A stretch of DNA of 64,000 bases, taken from positions 1-64,000 of IMG/VR virus record IMGVR_UViG_3300028423_000904; one strand, given 5' to 3'. Within the stretch, counting starts at the first letter, position 1; each line of letters starts with the position of its first letter. Below, one piece after another: positions 27,179 to 34,703 of this stretch. The stretch comes from a virus. The notes beneath the pieces are model-generated. The model did no database searches, was not told the DNA's origin, and was given only the letters and a program-made list of their open reading frames with translations. Position numbers and translations under genes: made by a program.

Positions 27179-29638
27179 ATGGCTACTCTAGTATCACCAG
27201 GCGTTGACGTAACAGTTGTTGACGAAAGCGCATATGCTAGCCCAGGGGCTGGCACCATCCCACTCATTGTTGTTGCTACTGCGCAAGACAAGACTGATCC
27301 AACAGGAACAGAAACTGATGGCATTGCAAAATATACCAAATCAGCAAATGCTAACCTTGTCGTGCCGGTTACATCACAGCGTGAGCTAACACAATTTTTC
27401 GGAGACCCGACATTTGCATCAACTGAAGGTGCAGAAACAAGTGAATATGGTCTTCTCGCAGCATACAGCTATCTTGGACAGGGTTCACAGGCATATATTG
27501 TCCGTGCAGCAATTGACCTAAGCGAGCTTACAGCTACAGACACAATGCCAACTGGTCCAGCAAATGGTAACCAGATTTGGTTGGACACAGATGCTAGTTC
27601 ATTTGGTCTACACGTTTATGACTCATCGTCAGCAAGCTGGGTCTTGCAAGAAGTCACAGTTGAGGTTTCACTTTCAGCTTCAGCTGGTGAAATTTCAGAC
27701 CCAAGCAGTTATGCACCAACCGCATCAGCAGGAACCGCAGGAGACTTCCTGGTTGCTGTTCTAAGCGACGGAACCACTGGTTTTGTTCTTGGATATTTTT
27801 ATGATGATGGTGCTGCATGGCAGCCAGTAGAAGTTGGTGGTGAAGCAGCTCTAGCCGCAACCACTGTTACATATGATGCACATTACAACAGCCCTGCAAC
27901 ACCTGCAGGAGACGACATTTGGGTTAAAACAACTAGCCCAGGTAATGGTTTGAACTTGGTTGTTTACCAGTCAAATTCAAGCGGTGTGTTTGGATTGTTG
28001 GAAGTTGAAGGTGTTTCAAATGATGGCGGCACAACATATGTTGCGCAGGACGGAAGCAGCACAACTGACATCGTCAGCAGCATGGACGATAATAACATTG
28101 CTATCAATTTCACAGCAGCAAATGGCGGTGGAGAAATCCTACGCATTGAATCGAGCACTGCAACTTCACTAGATGAGGCAGTGTATGCTCAGGATGATGA
28201 ACCAACAGGCACAGCAACCGCTGGGACATATTGGTTTGACGATACAGCTACTGATCTTGATATTCTTATCAATACTGGATCAGACTGGGAACGTATTGAT
28301 GAAGCAAATATCACATTTTCAACAAGCGAGCCACTAACACCAAGTGATGATGATATCTGGATTGATACAGGAGCACCTGAATCAGAATATCCAAAACTTT
28401 ACCGTTATGACAGTGGTGCAAGCGCATGGTTGCTTTATGACAATACTGACCAGAGTACAGACCGTGGTGTCATCTTTGACGACTTTACTGTTGCAGATCG
28501 TAGCTCACTATCAAGTGGTGCAGTTACAGGTGCTAACTTGTTTGATAGTGCACCAGAAGCAGCACTATATCCAACAAACATGTTGGCAGTGAACATGGCA
28601 CACTCAAGCAACACCCTGCGTGTATGGACTGAAAGCATTTCAGTAAACAGTGGTGGCTCAACAGTTGATGGATGGGTTAATGCTGTGGCAAACAATGCAA
28701 ACGGTAGTGGTGTATTTGGTCGCCCTGCACAGCACAAGTTGGTTGCAACATCAATGCAGGCGGCGGTTTCAGGAAACGAAGACCTTCGCGATCCAAACCG
28801 TAACTTTACCCTGTTGTGTGCACCAAACTTCCCAGAGCTCACTGATGAGCTTGTAACACTCAACAGTGACCGTGGTGAAACAGCGTTTATCATTATTGAT
28901 GCACCAATGCGCCTAACACCAACAGAGGCAGTTTCATGGATCCAAGGCACTGGTGCAAGTGAAAATGGCGATGAAGGTCTTGTAACCAAGAATACCTACA
29001 GTGCTGTTTACTACCCTTCAGGACGTTCAACAACACCAGCTGGCGACACTGTTACCGTTCCAGCAAGTCATATGGTTCTTTACACATATGCTTATAACGA
29101 CAACATTAGTTATCCATGGTTTGCACCAGCAGGCCTAACACGTGGCGTTGTTCAAAACGGAAGCGCAGTAGGCTATATCACAACTGAAGAAGAGTTCAAA
29201 GCAATCAGCTTGAATCAGGGTCAAAGAGATTCAATGTATCTTAACAAACTTAACCCAATCACTCAGTTCCCACTTGAAGGTGTCGTGGTTTACGGTCAGA
29301 AGACCCTGCACCCAACATCAAGTGCACTTGACCGAGTAAATGTTGCTCGTCTTGTTGCTTACTTGCGTGAACGTTTTGACGAAATTGCTCGTCCGTTGCT
29401 TTTTGAACAGAATGACAAACTCACTCGTGATCGTGCAGTTCAGTTGTTCAATTCATTCCTCGCAGACCTACTTACCAAGCGAGCACTAACAGACTTTGCA
29501 GTGGTTTGTGATGAAAGCAACAACACACCAATTCGAATCGATAGAAATGAACTTTATATTGACGTTGCTATTGCTCCAACAAAAGCAGTTGAGTTCATTT
29601 ACATTCCGATCCGTATTGTTAACACTGGTGCCCTCTAA
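27179..29638 (+). CDS. 18: Tail sheath protein gp18
   Basis: This 819-aa protein is the contractile sheath subunit. The N-terminus MATLVSPGVDVTVVDES is the typical sheath start (SPGV motif) that forms the inter-subunit handshake. The C-terminal core includes AYNDNISYPWFAPAGLTRG (about 640-658), LNPITQFPLEGVVVYGQKTL and VNVARLVAYLRERFDEIARP (about 690-745), which are diagnostic for gp18. The middle (about 115-430) holds surface insertions with several GNQIWLDT-like repeats (for example TGPANGNQIWLDTDAS and LTPSDDDIWIDTGAP), making it longer than T4 gp18 (659 aa). A strong hairpin follows. Confidence 0.95.
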   Translation: MATLVSPGVDVTVVDESAYASPGAGTIPLIVVATAQDKTDPTGTETDGIAKYTKSANANLVVPVTSQRELTQFFGDPTFASTEGAETSEYGLLAAYSYLGQGSQAYIVRAAIDLSELTATDTMPTGPANGNQIWLDTDASSFGLHVYDSSSASWVLQEVTVEVSLSASAGEISDPSSYAPTASAGTAGDFLVAVLSDGTTGFVLGYFYDDGAAWQPVEVGGEAALAATTVTYDAHYNSPATPAGDDIWVKTTSPGNGLNLVVYQSNSSGVFGLLEVEGVSNDGGTTYVAQDGSSTTDIVSSMDDNNIAINFTAANGGGEILRIESSTATSLDEAVYAQDDEPTGTATAGTYWFDDTATDLDILINTGSDWERIDEANITFSTSEPLTPSDDDIWIDTGAPESEYPKLYRYDSGASAWLLYDNTDQSTDRGVIFDDFTVADRSSLSSGAVTGANLFDSAPEAALYPTNMLAVNMAHSSNTLRVWTESISVNSGGSTVDGWVNAVANNANGSGVFGRPAQHKLVATSMQAAVSGNEDLRDPNRNFTLLCAPNFPELTDELVTLNSDRGETAFIIIDAPMRLTPTEAVSWIQGTGASENGDEGLVTKNTYSAVYYPSGRSTTPAGDTVTVPASHMVLYTYAYNDNISYPWFAPAGLTRGVVQNGSAVGYITTEEEFKAISLNQGQRDSMYLNKLNPITQFPLEGVVVYGQKTLHPTSSALDRVNVARLVAYLRERFDEIARPLLFEQNDKLTRDRAVQLFNSFLADLLTKRALTDFAVVCDESNNTPIRIDRNELYIDVAIAPTKAVEFIYIPIRIVNTGAL

Positions 29639-29666
29639 GGCTAGTCAGAAAATTTAACTAAGTAAG

Positions 29667-29691
29667 GGGGCAGGACATAATGTTCTGCCCC
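29667..29691 (+). terminator. Terminator hairpin after the sheath gene
   Basis: GGGGCAGGACA and TGTTCTGCCCC form an 11-bp stem (one G-T pair) with a TAA loop, followed by a pyrimidine-rich TCTCACTC. The tube and sheath are abundant products, and a stop or attenuator here would set sheath apart from the membrane cassette. Confidence 0.65.
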
Positions 29692-29711
29692 TCTCACTCA
29701 AAGGATAAAAA

Positions 29712-30164
29712 ATGAACATGAGATTCTGGAAGTTCTGGACTGTTTTCGTTCTGGTGATTTTTTCACTAGTTACAGGACAGATTTATTTTGGTTTGTTTGA
29801 CCATATACTCGCGTATGACCAAACATATATTACATTCGTTAATATCGGTATATTGATACTTGCTCATTTAATGATGTTACGATTGCATTGGAAGAAAAAA
29901 TACGCAGAACAACATCATAGAATGTTGCATTACCTAGCAGACACTGTGATTGTTTTGGGTCTTATCGGAACCCTGATTGGATTTATTATCATTCTTTGGT
30001 CTGTATTTGGACCAGGTGTTGTAATTGATCCGACAAATGTATCGTTAATGACAGACATGATTTCTCAAGTTGCACAGGGTATGGGTGCAGCATTGATTAC
30101 GTCGCTTTCAGGTCTTATTAGTTCAGCTATTATTAGCCTTCAATTGGTATTTTTAGAAGAATGA
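29712..30164 (+). CDS. MotA/TolQ/ExbB-like membrane protein
   Basis: 150 aa with four predicted membrane segments (about 8-29, 39-60, 76-100, 116-147). The third carries VLGLIGTLIGFI (81-92) and the fourth QGMGAALITSLSGLISSAI (122-140), matching the channel-lining motifs of the MotA/TolQ/ExbB proton-channel family. These proteins form pentamers that use the proton motive force to move a partner; the partner candidate is the next gene, which overlaps by ATGA. It lacks the large cytoplasmic insert of ExbB/TolQ. The SD AAAGGAT is 8 nt from the first ATG. Family assignment is by motif; the role in a phage is unknown. Confidence 0.7.
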   Translation: MNMRFWKFWTVFVLVIFSLVTGQIYFGLFDHILAYDQTYITFVNIGILILAHLMMLRLHWKKKYAEQHHRMLHYLADTVIVLGLIGTLIGFIIILWSVFGPGVVIDPTNVSLMTDMISQVAQGMGAALITSLSGLISSAIISLQLVFLEE

Positions 30165-30757
30165 GAAATGTAGCATCACTATTTGCGTTCATTGATATGC
30201 TCTTTAATTTCTTATTGGGGTTCACCTCATTGTTGATTCTCTCTTTTTTGATAATCAACCCGCCTGGCGACGTAGGAAAGATTGATCCCCCAGTAAAATT
30301 AATGGCCACAATTGAATGGGACGATGAAAGTTTGGCTGATATAGATATATGGGTCAGAGGTTATGATGAAGAATGGGTTGGCTTTACAAATAAGGACGGT
30401 TCTTATGTTTCACTTGAACGTGATGACCGTGGACAACGCACTGACATTATAACTGTCAATGGTGAAGACCAAATAATCATGCGAAATTTTGAAATTATGA
30501 ATTTTACTGAATTACCAGCAGGAGAGTATTTTTTCAATATACATCACTACAGTAATGGTGGTGATCTAGAGAGCCCAGATGTTGAAGTGAAAGTAACAGT
30601 TACCAATATGGATCCACACGAGCTTATATTCCAAGACACAACGGTGTTGTCATTAAAAGAAGAAAAAACAGTTCTCTCATTTGTTGTTGATCATGAAGGT
30701 AAAATATCCGATATCCGGACCGATGTTAGACTGCCACATAAAGAAATTGGAAATTAA
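30161..30757 (+). CDS. ExbD/TolR/MotB-like protein with extracytoplasmic beta domain
   Basis: 198 aa. A single N-terminal membrane segment, LFAFIDMLFNFLLGFTSLLI and following (7-32), carries Asp12 in the place of the proton-carrying Asp of ExbD/TolR/MotB (compare PFIDVMLVLLIIFM). The remainder is predicted outside the membrane and is not the usual ExbD or OmpA-type domain: it reads TIEWDDESLADIDIWVRGYD (about 50-69), LPAGEYFFNIHHYSNGG and VEVKVTVTN, resembling beta-sandwich domains with a DxDLxV motif (DUF2135/YfaP-like). I infer a stator partner for the preceding protein with an unusual effector domain. Confidence 0.62.
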   Translation: MRNVASLFAFIDMLFNFLLGFTSLLILSFLIINPPGDVGKIDPPVKLMATIEWDDESLADIDIWVRGYDEEWVGFTNKDGSYVSLERDDRGQRTDIITVNGEDQIIMRNFEIMNFTELPAGEYFFNIHHYSNGGDLESPDVEVKVTVTNMDPHELIFQDTTVLSLKEEKTVLSFVVDHEGKISDIRTDVRLPHKEIGN

Positions 30758-30759
30758 TT

Positions 30760-31203
30760 ATGAATTTAATACTTTCTCTGGTCGTTTTATTTGCAATTAC
30801 GATAGCATTTTTGACATACCGTTCAGATTCTCATTGGTCATTGAAATCTGTTGTCCTTCCAATTTTTTTGATTATAGCGTTATTAGGATATGAACATTAT
30901 GTAGATCATTTAGGAAAGCCACTCCTTGAAAAGCCAAAGGGAGATTATGAATATCATCACCATGTTGTAACATCTGAGTCAAATATTATTGCTTGGGTAA
31001 GAAATCGCGACGGTGAGCATCGTTTATATAAATTTCCTTACAATCGAGAAGATGCCAAAAAACTCGAGAAAGCCAAGCAAGAGACAAAACGAACGGGCAA
31101 GCCCGTTCGTTTGAAATTCAAAATGGGTGAAATAAGTCGAGTGAAAGACTCTGAAGAATGGGATATGCTTCCAAACAACCCAGTCAAACAGCCTGAAAAT
31201 TAA
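30760..31203 (+). CDS. Third membrane protein of the ExbB/ExbD-like cassette
   Basis: 147 aa with two N-terminal membrane helices (about 2-20 and 30-47), then a soluble charged tail (about 50-147) containing YEYHHHVVTSESNIIAWVRN and a Lys-rich helix. It starts 2 bases after the ExbD-like gene, so it likely belongs to the same unit. No family recognised. Its 3' part contains a strong inverted repeat (31087-31112) that looks like a terminator for the opposite strand. Its last four bases overlap the convergent small membrane gene. Confidence 0.65.
   Translation: MNLILSLVVLFAITIAFLTYRSDSHWSLKSVVLPIFLIIALLGYEHYVDHLGKPLLEKPKGDYEYHHHVVTSESNIIAWVRNRDGEHRLYKFPYNREDAKKLEKAKQETKRTGKPVRLKFKMGEISRVKDSEEWDMLPNNPVKQPEN
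31087..31112 (-). terminator. Inverted repeat inside a plus-strand gene, likely terminator for the minus-strand gene
   Basis: AAACGAACGGGC (31087-31098) and GCCCGTTCGTTT (31101-31112) are perfect 12-bp complements. Read on the minus strand the stem is followed by TGTCTCTTG, about 90 nt past the stop of the small membrane gene. It is embedded in the C-terminal coding region of the convergent gene and may also act on plus-strand RNA. Confidence 0.5.
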
Positions 31204-31379
31204 GCAGCAGAGTTCTGCACATCGGCCATCATAACCGGCGCCAGCCAGGGCGCAACCGTAATAAGTGCACATACCAGAACAGTGCTAGCCACCATACTGG
31301 GAACCAAAAGAGTCTCGCCGTTATTGATAATCATCAAGCCAGCCGGCGAGATATTGACTTCAGTATCTTTGATCTTCAT
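31200..31379 (-). CDS. Small single-pass membrane protein, early
   Basis: 59 aa from the ATG at 31379, which follows the SD GGAG by 6 nt; an in-frame ATG at 31391 has no SD. A short beta-like N-terminus (KIKDTEVNISPAGLMIINNG) precedes one membrane helix, VPSMVASTVLVCALITVAP. It has its own near-consensus host promoter on the minus strand, so it is expressed early and against the late transcripts of the membrane cassette. Function unknown; an inner-membrane exclusion or regulatory peptide is possible. Confidence 0.65.
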   Translation of the reverse strand: MKIKDTEVNISPAGLMIINNGETLLVPSMVASTVLVCALITVAPWLAPVMMADVQNSAA

Positions 31380-31408
31380 GTTCATCTCCATGCTTGTGTT
31401 GTATTTAC

Positions 31409-31437
31409 AATATAAGGTAAGCTGTCTTGGTTGTCAA
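31409..31437 (-). promoter_or_regulatory. Early sigma70-type promoter on the minus strand
   Basis: On the minus strand: TTGACA (31437-31432), 17-bp spacer, TATATT (31414-31409). The RNA would lead into CATGGAG and the ATG at 31379. It lies back to back with the plus-strand late box at 31439. Confidence 0.82.
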
Positions 31438-31438
31438 G

Positions 31439-31445
31439 CTAAATA
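31439..31445 (+). promoter_or_regulatory. Variant late box CTAAATA, 5 nt before an ATG
   Basis: CTAAATA-ATAGC-ATG: the box differs from ATAAATA at its first base, but the spacing to the ATG at 31451 is the same 5 nt seen at four other genes. GCTA and TAGC also flank a 5-nt loop. No SD is present. Confidence 0.35.
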
Positions 31446-31450
31446 ATAGC

Positions 31451-31918
31451 ATGAGATGGTATCATTTAAATGAAGAATATGCAATCGATAATGTGGATGG
31501 TTGGGGCGCAGTCCCTAATAACCAGGAAGTAGATTATCTGGGATTGCGTGTTAAGATGACACCGCGAAATTTTATTAAATTGGCTGCACCACTAGGACAA
31601 GACCCTAGTGAAGAAATGATATCATACATTAAACAGAACAAACCAATTGGCGCTCCGTTTTTAATAGTTTCAATACCAGCCGAATGGGAAGATGGCGACT
31701 TTAGCGAGCCTGCTCGTATATTAGGGCATGAGGGACGGAATCGAATGACAACAATACAAGCGTTGCATGGTGATCATCCTCTTGAAGTTCATCTTTTCTT
31801 TACAGACGGTATGCGAGCACGTCATCTTACACCAGAAATGATAGAGAATATGAATTCTGGTATGGTTAAAGAAAAGTCTCGTCGAGTCATACCAGGCCCG
31901 CTGTTTAAGGCTGTATAA
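31451..31918 (+). CDS. Hypothetical protein with ParB/Srx-like segment
   Basis: 155 aa from the ATG at 31451; the longer GTG frame begins inside the opposite promoter. A central stretch, ARILGHEGRNRMTTIQALHG followed by DHPLEVHLFF (about 98-127), resembles the (G)HxGRxRxxA and V-V-hydrophobic pattern of ParB N-terminal (ParB/Srx) domains, some of which act as nucleases or CTPases. The N-terminus MRWYHLNEEYAIDNVDGWGA is not recognised. It lies between the membrane cassette and the tube gene. Function uncertain. Confidence 0.6.
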   Translation: MRWYHLNEEYAIDNVDGWGAVPNNQEVDYLGLRVKMTPRNFIKLAAPLGQDPSEEMISYIKQNKPIGAPFLIVSIPAEWEDGDFSEPARILGHEGRNRMTTIQALHGDHPLEVHLFFTDGMRARHLTPEMIENMNSGMVKEKSRRVIPGPLFKAV

Positions 31919-31936
31919 TTTTTTTTGTCAAGATCG

Positions 31937-31943
31937 ATAAATA
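31937..31943 (+). promoter_or_regulatory. Late promoter box for the tail tube
   Basis: GATAAATACTCATAACAG context, 34 nt before the tube ATG at 31978, with GAGGAG as SD between. A T-run (31919-31926) just upstream may mark the end of the previous transcript. Confidence 0.65.
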
Positions 31944-31977
31944 CTCATAACAGAGCGCATTATGAGGAGATAGACGA

Positions 31978-32580
31978 ATGGCAGTTCTTGATAAACTAAG
32001 TGTTCCAGTAAATGGAGAAACACAGGGCACACTGATGCCAAAGCTTCAGTATCGCTTCCGCGTCAACTTCATTAACATGGGACAAGGCGACACAAAAGTT
32101 GCAACCAATAACGTTGTCAGCGTCACACGTCCAAACGTTACACACGATGAAGTCCTAGTGGATACATACAATTCACGTATCTATCTAGCTGGTAAACATG
32201 CATGGGAGCCAGTTACTATTGAACTACGTGACGATATTACATCAGCAACCAGTGCATTGCTAGACCAGCAAGTTGCACGTCAAATCGACATGGCAAACCA
32301 GAGTTCACCACAAGCTGGTGTAAGCTATAAATTCCAGGTAGACATTGAAAACTTGAATGGTGCTAACCCAGATCCAGTCGTTCTTGATACTTGGAGACTG
32401 TATGGTTGCTATGTATCAAACCTAACATATAACGAGACAAACTACGGTTCAGGTGGTGAATACCAGACCATCTCAGTCCAACTTCGTTACGACAATGCTG
32501 CTCACGTTGTCGGTAGTGTTGATAACCTCAGCAACCCAACATTCTCAGCAAATCCAAACGAACAAGACGCAGCTAACTAA
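31978..32580 (+). CDS. 19: Tail tube protein gp19
   Basis: 200 aa, the inner tube subunit of the contractile tail. It follows the T4 gp19 layout: a basic N-terminal region ending YRFRVNFINMG, then VVSVTRPNVTHDEVLVDTYN, AGKHAWEPVTIELRDDI (about 75-91) and a C-terminal LYGCYVSNLTYNETNYGSGG with IQV-type strands. It lies between its own late promoter and a strong terminator, as expected for a very abundant protein. Confidence 0.92.
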   Translation: MAVLDKLSVPVNGETQGTLMPKLQYRFRVNFINMGQGDTKVATNNVVSVTRPNVTHDEVLVDTYNSRIYLAGKHAWEPVTIELRDDITSATSALLDQQVARQIDMANQSSPQAGVSYKFQVDIENLNGANPDPVVLDTWRLYGCYVSNLTYNETNYGSGGEYQTISVQLRYDNAAHVVGSVDNLSNPTFSANPNEQDAAN

Positions 32581-32591
32581 TAGCACAAATT

Positions 32592-32640
32592 AACCGGCTA
32601 GGATGATCTCAGATGAGCTGCCAATCCTAGCCGGTTTTTC
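32592..32640 (+). terminator. Intrinsic terminator after the tail tube gene
   Basis: AACCGGCTAGGAT (32592-32604) pairs with ATCCTAGCCGGTT (32624-32636), a perfect 13-bp stem with a 19-nt loop, followed by a T run. It is the strongest terminator in the window. Confidence 0.9.
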
Positions 32641-32652
32641 TAAGAGGTAAAA

Positions 32653-33282
32653 ATGGGTATTGTAAACTTTGCACAAAATACATTTAGAAGTGATAGTGAC
32701 CAAATTCTTGTACCAAGACAGAGGTTCAATTTCACGTTGGTTTTGGATATATTTGATCGCAACCCCGAAGTTTTTACCCGCGTTTCAAACGTAAGTGCAG
32801 CATCATATAATATCGATTCACAGTTAATGAATCAATACAACAAAAAACGAGTAGTACAAACTCGTCTGAATTATGAACCAATTCAGGTAGCATTTTACGA
32901 TACATTTGATAGCCAGTGGCATACAATCATGACTGAATATATGTCACATTACTACAATAACGGGGCTGGCGTCAACGTCAGAGAAAATCTTGAAGGATCC
33001 TCCACTGTTGATCCAAATTTTGAAACTGATCACGGATTCACCCCAAATGCCGATCGTTATTTCTTTCCTCAGATTCGTATTATCCAGAATGGACATCGCA
33101 ATAGCTATCGTGAAACTATATTAAAAAATCCACACATTACAAACATGCAAGGCGATACATTAGATTATTCAGACAGCCAGCCTGTAATGTATACAGTTTC
33201 ATTTCAACCAGAAAGTATTCAGACAAAAGAACATGCAGGGCAATTTGACTTACCATCATACCTTACAAGATCTGATTTCTGA
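32653..33282 (+). CDS. Tail tube-like protein (possible baseplate tube component)
   Basis: 209 aa. It has a tube-fold type sequence: QRFNFTLVLDIFDRN at the start, VSNVSAASYNIDSQLMNQYN, then KRVVQTRLNYEPIQVAFYDT (about 66-85) and a strand-rich C-terminus (VMYTVSFQPESIQ). The YNKK...L-YEPI-V-F-D element parallels the tube/gp54 element in which a conserved strand leads into I-ISF-MD. It may be a tube initiator or terminator (gp48/gp54/gp3 role) rather than a second major tube. It follows the tube gene and its terminator; SD AGAGG. Confidence 0.65.
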   Translation: MGIVNFAQNTFRSDSDQILVPRQRFNFTLVLDIFDRNPEVFTRVSNVSAASYNIDSQLMNQYNKKRVVQTRLNYEPIQVAFYDTFDSQWHTIMTEYMSHYYNNGAGVNVRENLEGSSTVDPNFETDHGFTPNADRYFFPQIRIIQNGHRNSYRETILKNPHITNMQGDTLDYSDSQPVMYTVSFQPESIQTKEHAGQFDLPSYLTRSDF

Positions 33283-33286
33283 CTGA

Positions 33287-33293
33287 ATAAATA
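33287..33293 (+). promoter_or_regulatory. Late promoter box ATAAATA, 5 nt before the gp4 ATG
   Basis: ATAAATA-AAATT-ATG. No SD is present before gp4, which supports a leaderless late mRNA from this box. Confidence 0.5.
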
Positions 33294-33298
33294 AAATT

Positions 33299-33775
33299 AT
33301 GTCGAGTTATCAGCAAGGAAATTATCAACCCAAGAATACTGAAAAATATCTTGGGAAGCATGTGCCCAAATATCGTTCAGGTTGGGAATTGCAATTTATG
33401 CGTATGTGCGACAATCATCCAAATGTTTTGGGATGGGCTAGCGAAAGCCATCGAATTCCATATATCAATCCTGTTACAGGAAAGCGCTCAACATATGTTC
33501 CGGATTTTTTTGTGATTTACGTTGATAAAGAAGGCAAGCGACATGCAGAAATGGTAGAAGTCAAACCCAGTAGTCATGTGGTTGGAAATGCAAAAGGTCA
33601 ATATGACAAGGCTATGGCAGTTGTTAATGAAGCAAAATGGAAATATGCGAGACAGTGGTGCCAGCAGCAGGGAATTGGATTTCGTATTATAACTGAAAAC
33701 GAAATATTTAACAAGCCACAAAAACCAAAAGCACGCCGTGGCCCAAGAAAAGTGGCTAAGAGGAAAAAAAGATGA
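33299..33775 (+). CDS. 4: Head completion protein gp4 (nuclease-like)
   Basis: 158 aa, closely following T4 gp4: QQGNYQPKNTEKYLGK (compare PQGKFIPKNPSKYVGD), then YRSGWELQFMRMCDNHPNVL, then AS...HRIPYINPVTGKRSTYVPDF and HAEMVEVKP. The PDF...D and E-VK residues (D77-region and EVK at about 88-90) are the PD-(D/E)xK nuclease signature. gp4 finishes the filled head before tail joining, probably trimming DNA. The C-terminus is strongly basic. It overlaps the next gene by ATGA. Confidence 0.93.
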   Translation: MSSYQQGNYQPKNTEKYLGKHVPKYRSGWELQFMRMCDNHPNVLGWASESHRIPYINPVTGKRSTYVPDFFVIYVDKEGKRHAEMVEVKPSSHVVGNAKGQYDKAMAVVNEAKWKYARQWCQQQGIGFRIITENEIFNKPQKPKARRGPRKVAKRKKR

Positions 33776-34149
33776 AAATACTAACATTTCTCTCGATGAT
33801 AACATTAGCAATGTTAGCAAGTAAACCAATCTTAGGGGCTGAGCGTGAAAGCTACTATTCAGGTTTGATTTGCGAACAAGAATATAATGGTTACGAACAA
33901 TCATTGCCTAGCGGCCTTCGCCCAGACTGTCAGACTCCATTCGTAATCATGGAATTTGATTGGGCTACACGATCAAAATCTTATCAGTGTATTGGGCAGT
34001 CATTAATTTATGCACAAGAATCCGGTCTGATTCCTGTTTGTATTTTACTCGCTAGAGATGATCAAGAACTTGAATTTGGTAACAGTTTGGATTTTTCAGA
34101 GTTTGGTATCATATTACACGTGATAGATACCAGACCATATGACCCATAA
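33772..34149 (+). CDS. Exported small protein with PD-(D/E)xK-like core
   Basis: 125 aa. An N-terminal signal peptide (MKILTFLSMITLAMLASKPI, cleavage probably after LGA at about 23) precedes a compact domain. RPDCQTPFVIMEFDWA (about 52-67) followed by SYQCIGQSLIYAQESG recalls a family of secreted endonuclease-like proteins with the pattern R-DC-T...(I)E-DFA-KW-EAIGQSL-Y. The Asp, Glu and the following helix fit a PD-(D/E)xK layout, but catalytic competence is uncertain. Export to the periplasm would place it at the cell surface late in infection. It overlaps gp4 by ATGA. Confidence 0.6.
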   Translation: MKILTFLSMITLAMLASKPILGAERESYYSGLICEQEYNGYEQSLPSGLRPDCQTPFVIMEFDWATRSKSYQCIGQSLIYAQESGLIPVCILLARDDQELEFGNSLDFSEFGIILHVIDTRPYDP

Positions 34150-34158
34150 GGAAATATC

Positions 34159-34680
34159 ATGACCAAGAAATTGGAAGAAGTTTTTAATTTACCCCCTATG
34201 GATCTTCCTAAAGATAAGGATGATACATCTGAATATTCTGAAGAAGAAATCCATGAAATCATGGAACGTGCAGATAAAATCGACGCTGCACTTCCACAAG
34301 TATCTGGTTTGGATAACATGGATGCAGATTATGATACATATGCAGATAAGGCCATATCAGCGTTTGATGATCTTGTAGATTTAAGTAAAAATGTTGAAGA
34401 TCGTCATGCTGCTGATATTGCCCAAGCAGCGAGTAGCATGTTAGGAAACGCTCTTACAGCAAAAACCAATAAAGCACAGAAGAAATTGGATATGGTAAAG
34501 CTTCAATTGCAAAAAGAAAAAATAGACCATGAAAAAGAAAAGCTTGCTTTCCAGAAAGAGCGTTATCTTAAAGATTATACCAGCGAAGATACTACTGAGA
34601 CAGAAGGAAGAGTAATTGCAACACGCAATGACATGCTAAATGAAATTCTCGAAGGTATGAAAAAAGACAATGACTCATAA
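34159..34680 (+). CDS. 16: Terminase small subunit gp16
   Basis: 173 aa. The layout fits T4 gp16: an acidic N-terminus starting MTKKLEEVFNLPPMDLPK, a central pair of helices (YDTYADKAISAFDDLVDLSK, then DIAQAASSMLGNALTAKTNK) that form the oligomerisation coil, and a long charged helix followed by RNDMLNEILEGMKKDNDS. It recognises phage DNA and stimulates the gp17 motor. gp17 lies 1.8 kb downstream, separated by three unknown genes. Confidence 0.75.
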   Translation: MTKKLEEVFNLPPMDLPKDKDDTSEYSEEEIHEIMERADKIDAALPQVSGLDNMDADYDTYADKAISAFDDLVDLSKNVEDRHAADIAQAASSMLGNALTAKTNKAQKKLDMVKLQLQKEKIDHEKEKLAFQKERYLKDYTSEDTTETEGRVIATRNDMLNEILEGMKKDNDS

Positions 34681-34683
34681 ATA
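34677..34683 (+). promoter_or_regulatory. Late promoter box before 34704
   Basis: ATAAATA overlaps the gp16 stop, in CATAAATACAG context. The ATG at 34704 is 20 nt away with GGGAG as SD. It probably feeds the gene set up to gp17. Confidence 0.5.
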
Positions 34684-34703
34684 CAGTATAATGGGAGACT
34701 CCT

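Noticed and set aside
28435-28989. Minus-strand open frame (184 codons) inside the sheath gene
   Set aside because: Antisense to the conserved sheath; no promoter or SD; low-complexity Ser/Thr/Val content from codon mirroring.
29712-30757. A Zorya (ZorA/ZorB) defence system
   Set aside because: The channel-type pair is present, but the OmpA-like wall-binding domain of ZorB, the long ZorA tail and any ZorC/ZorD/ZorE gene are absent, so the label is not justified.
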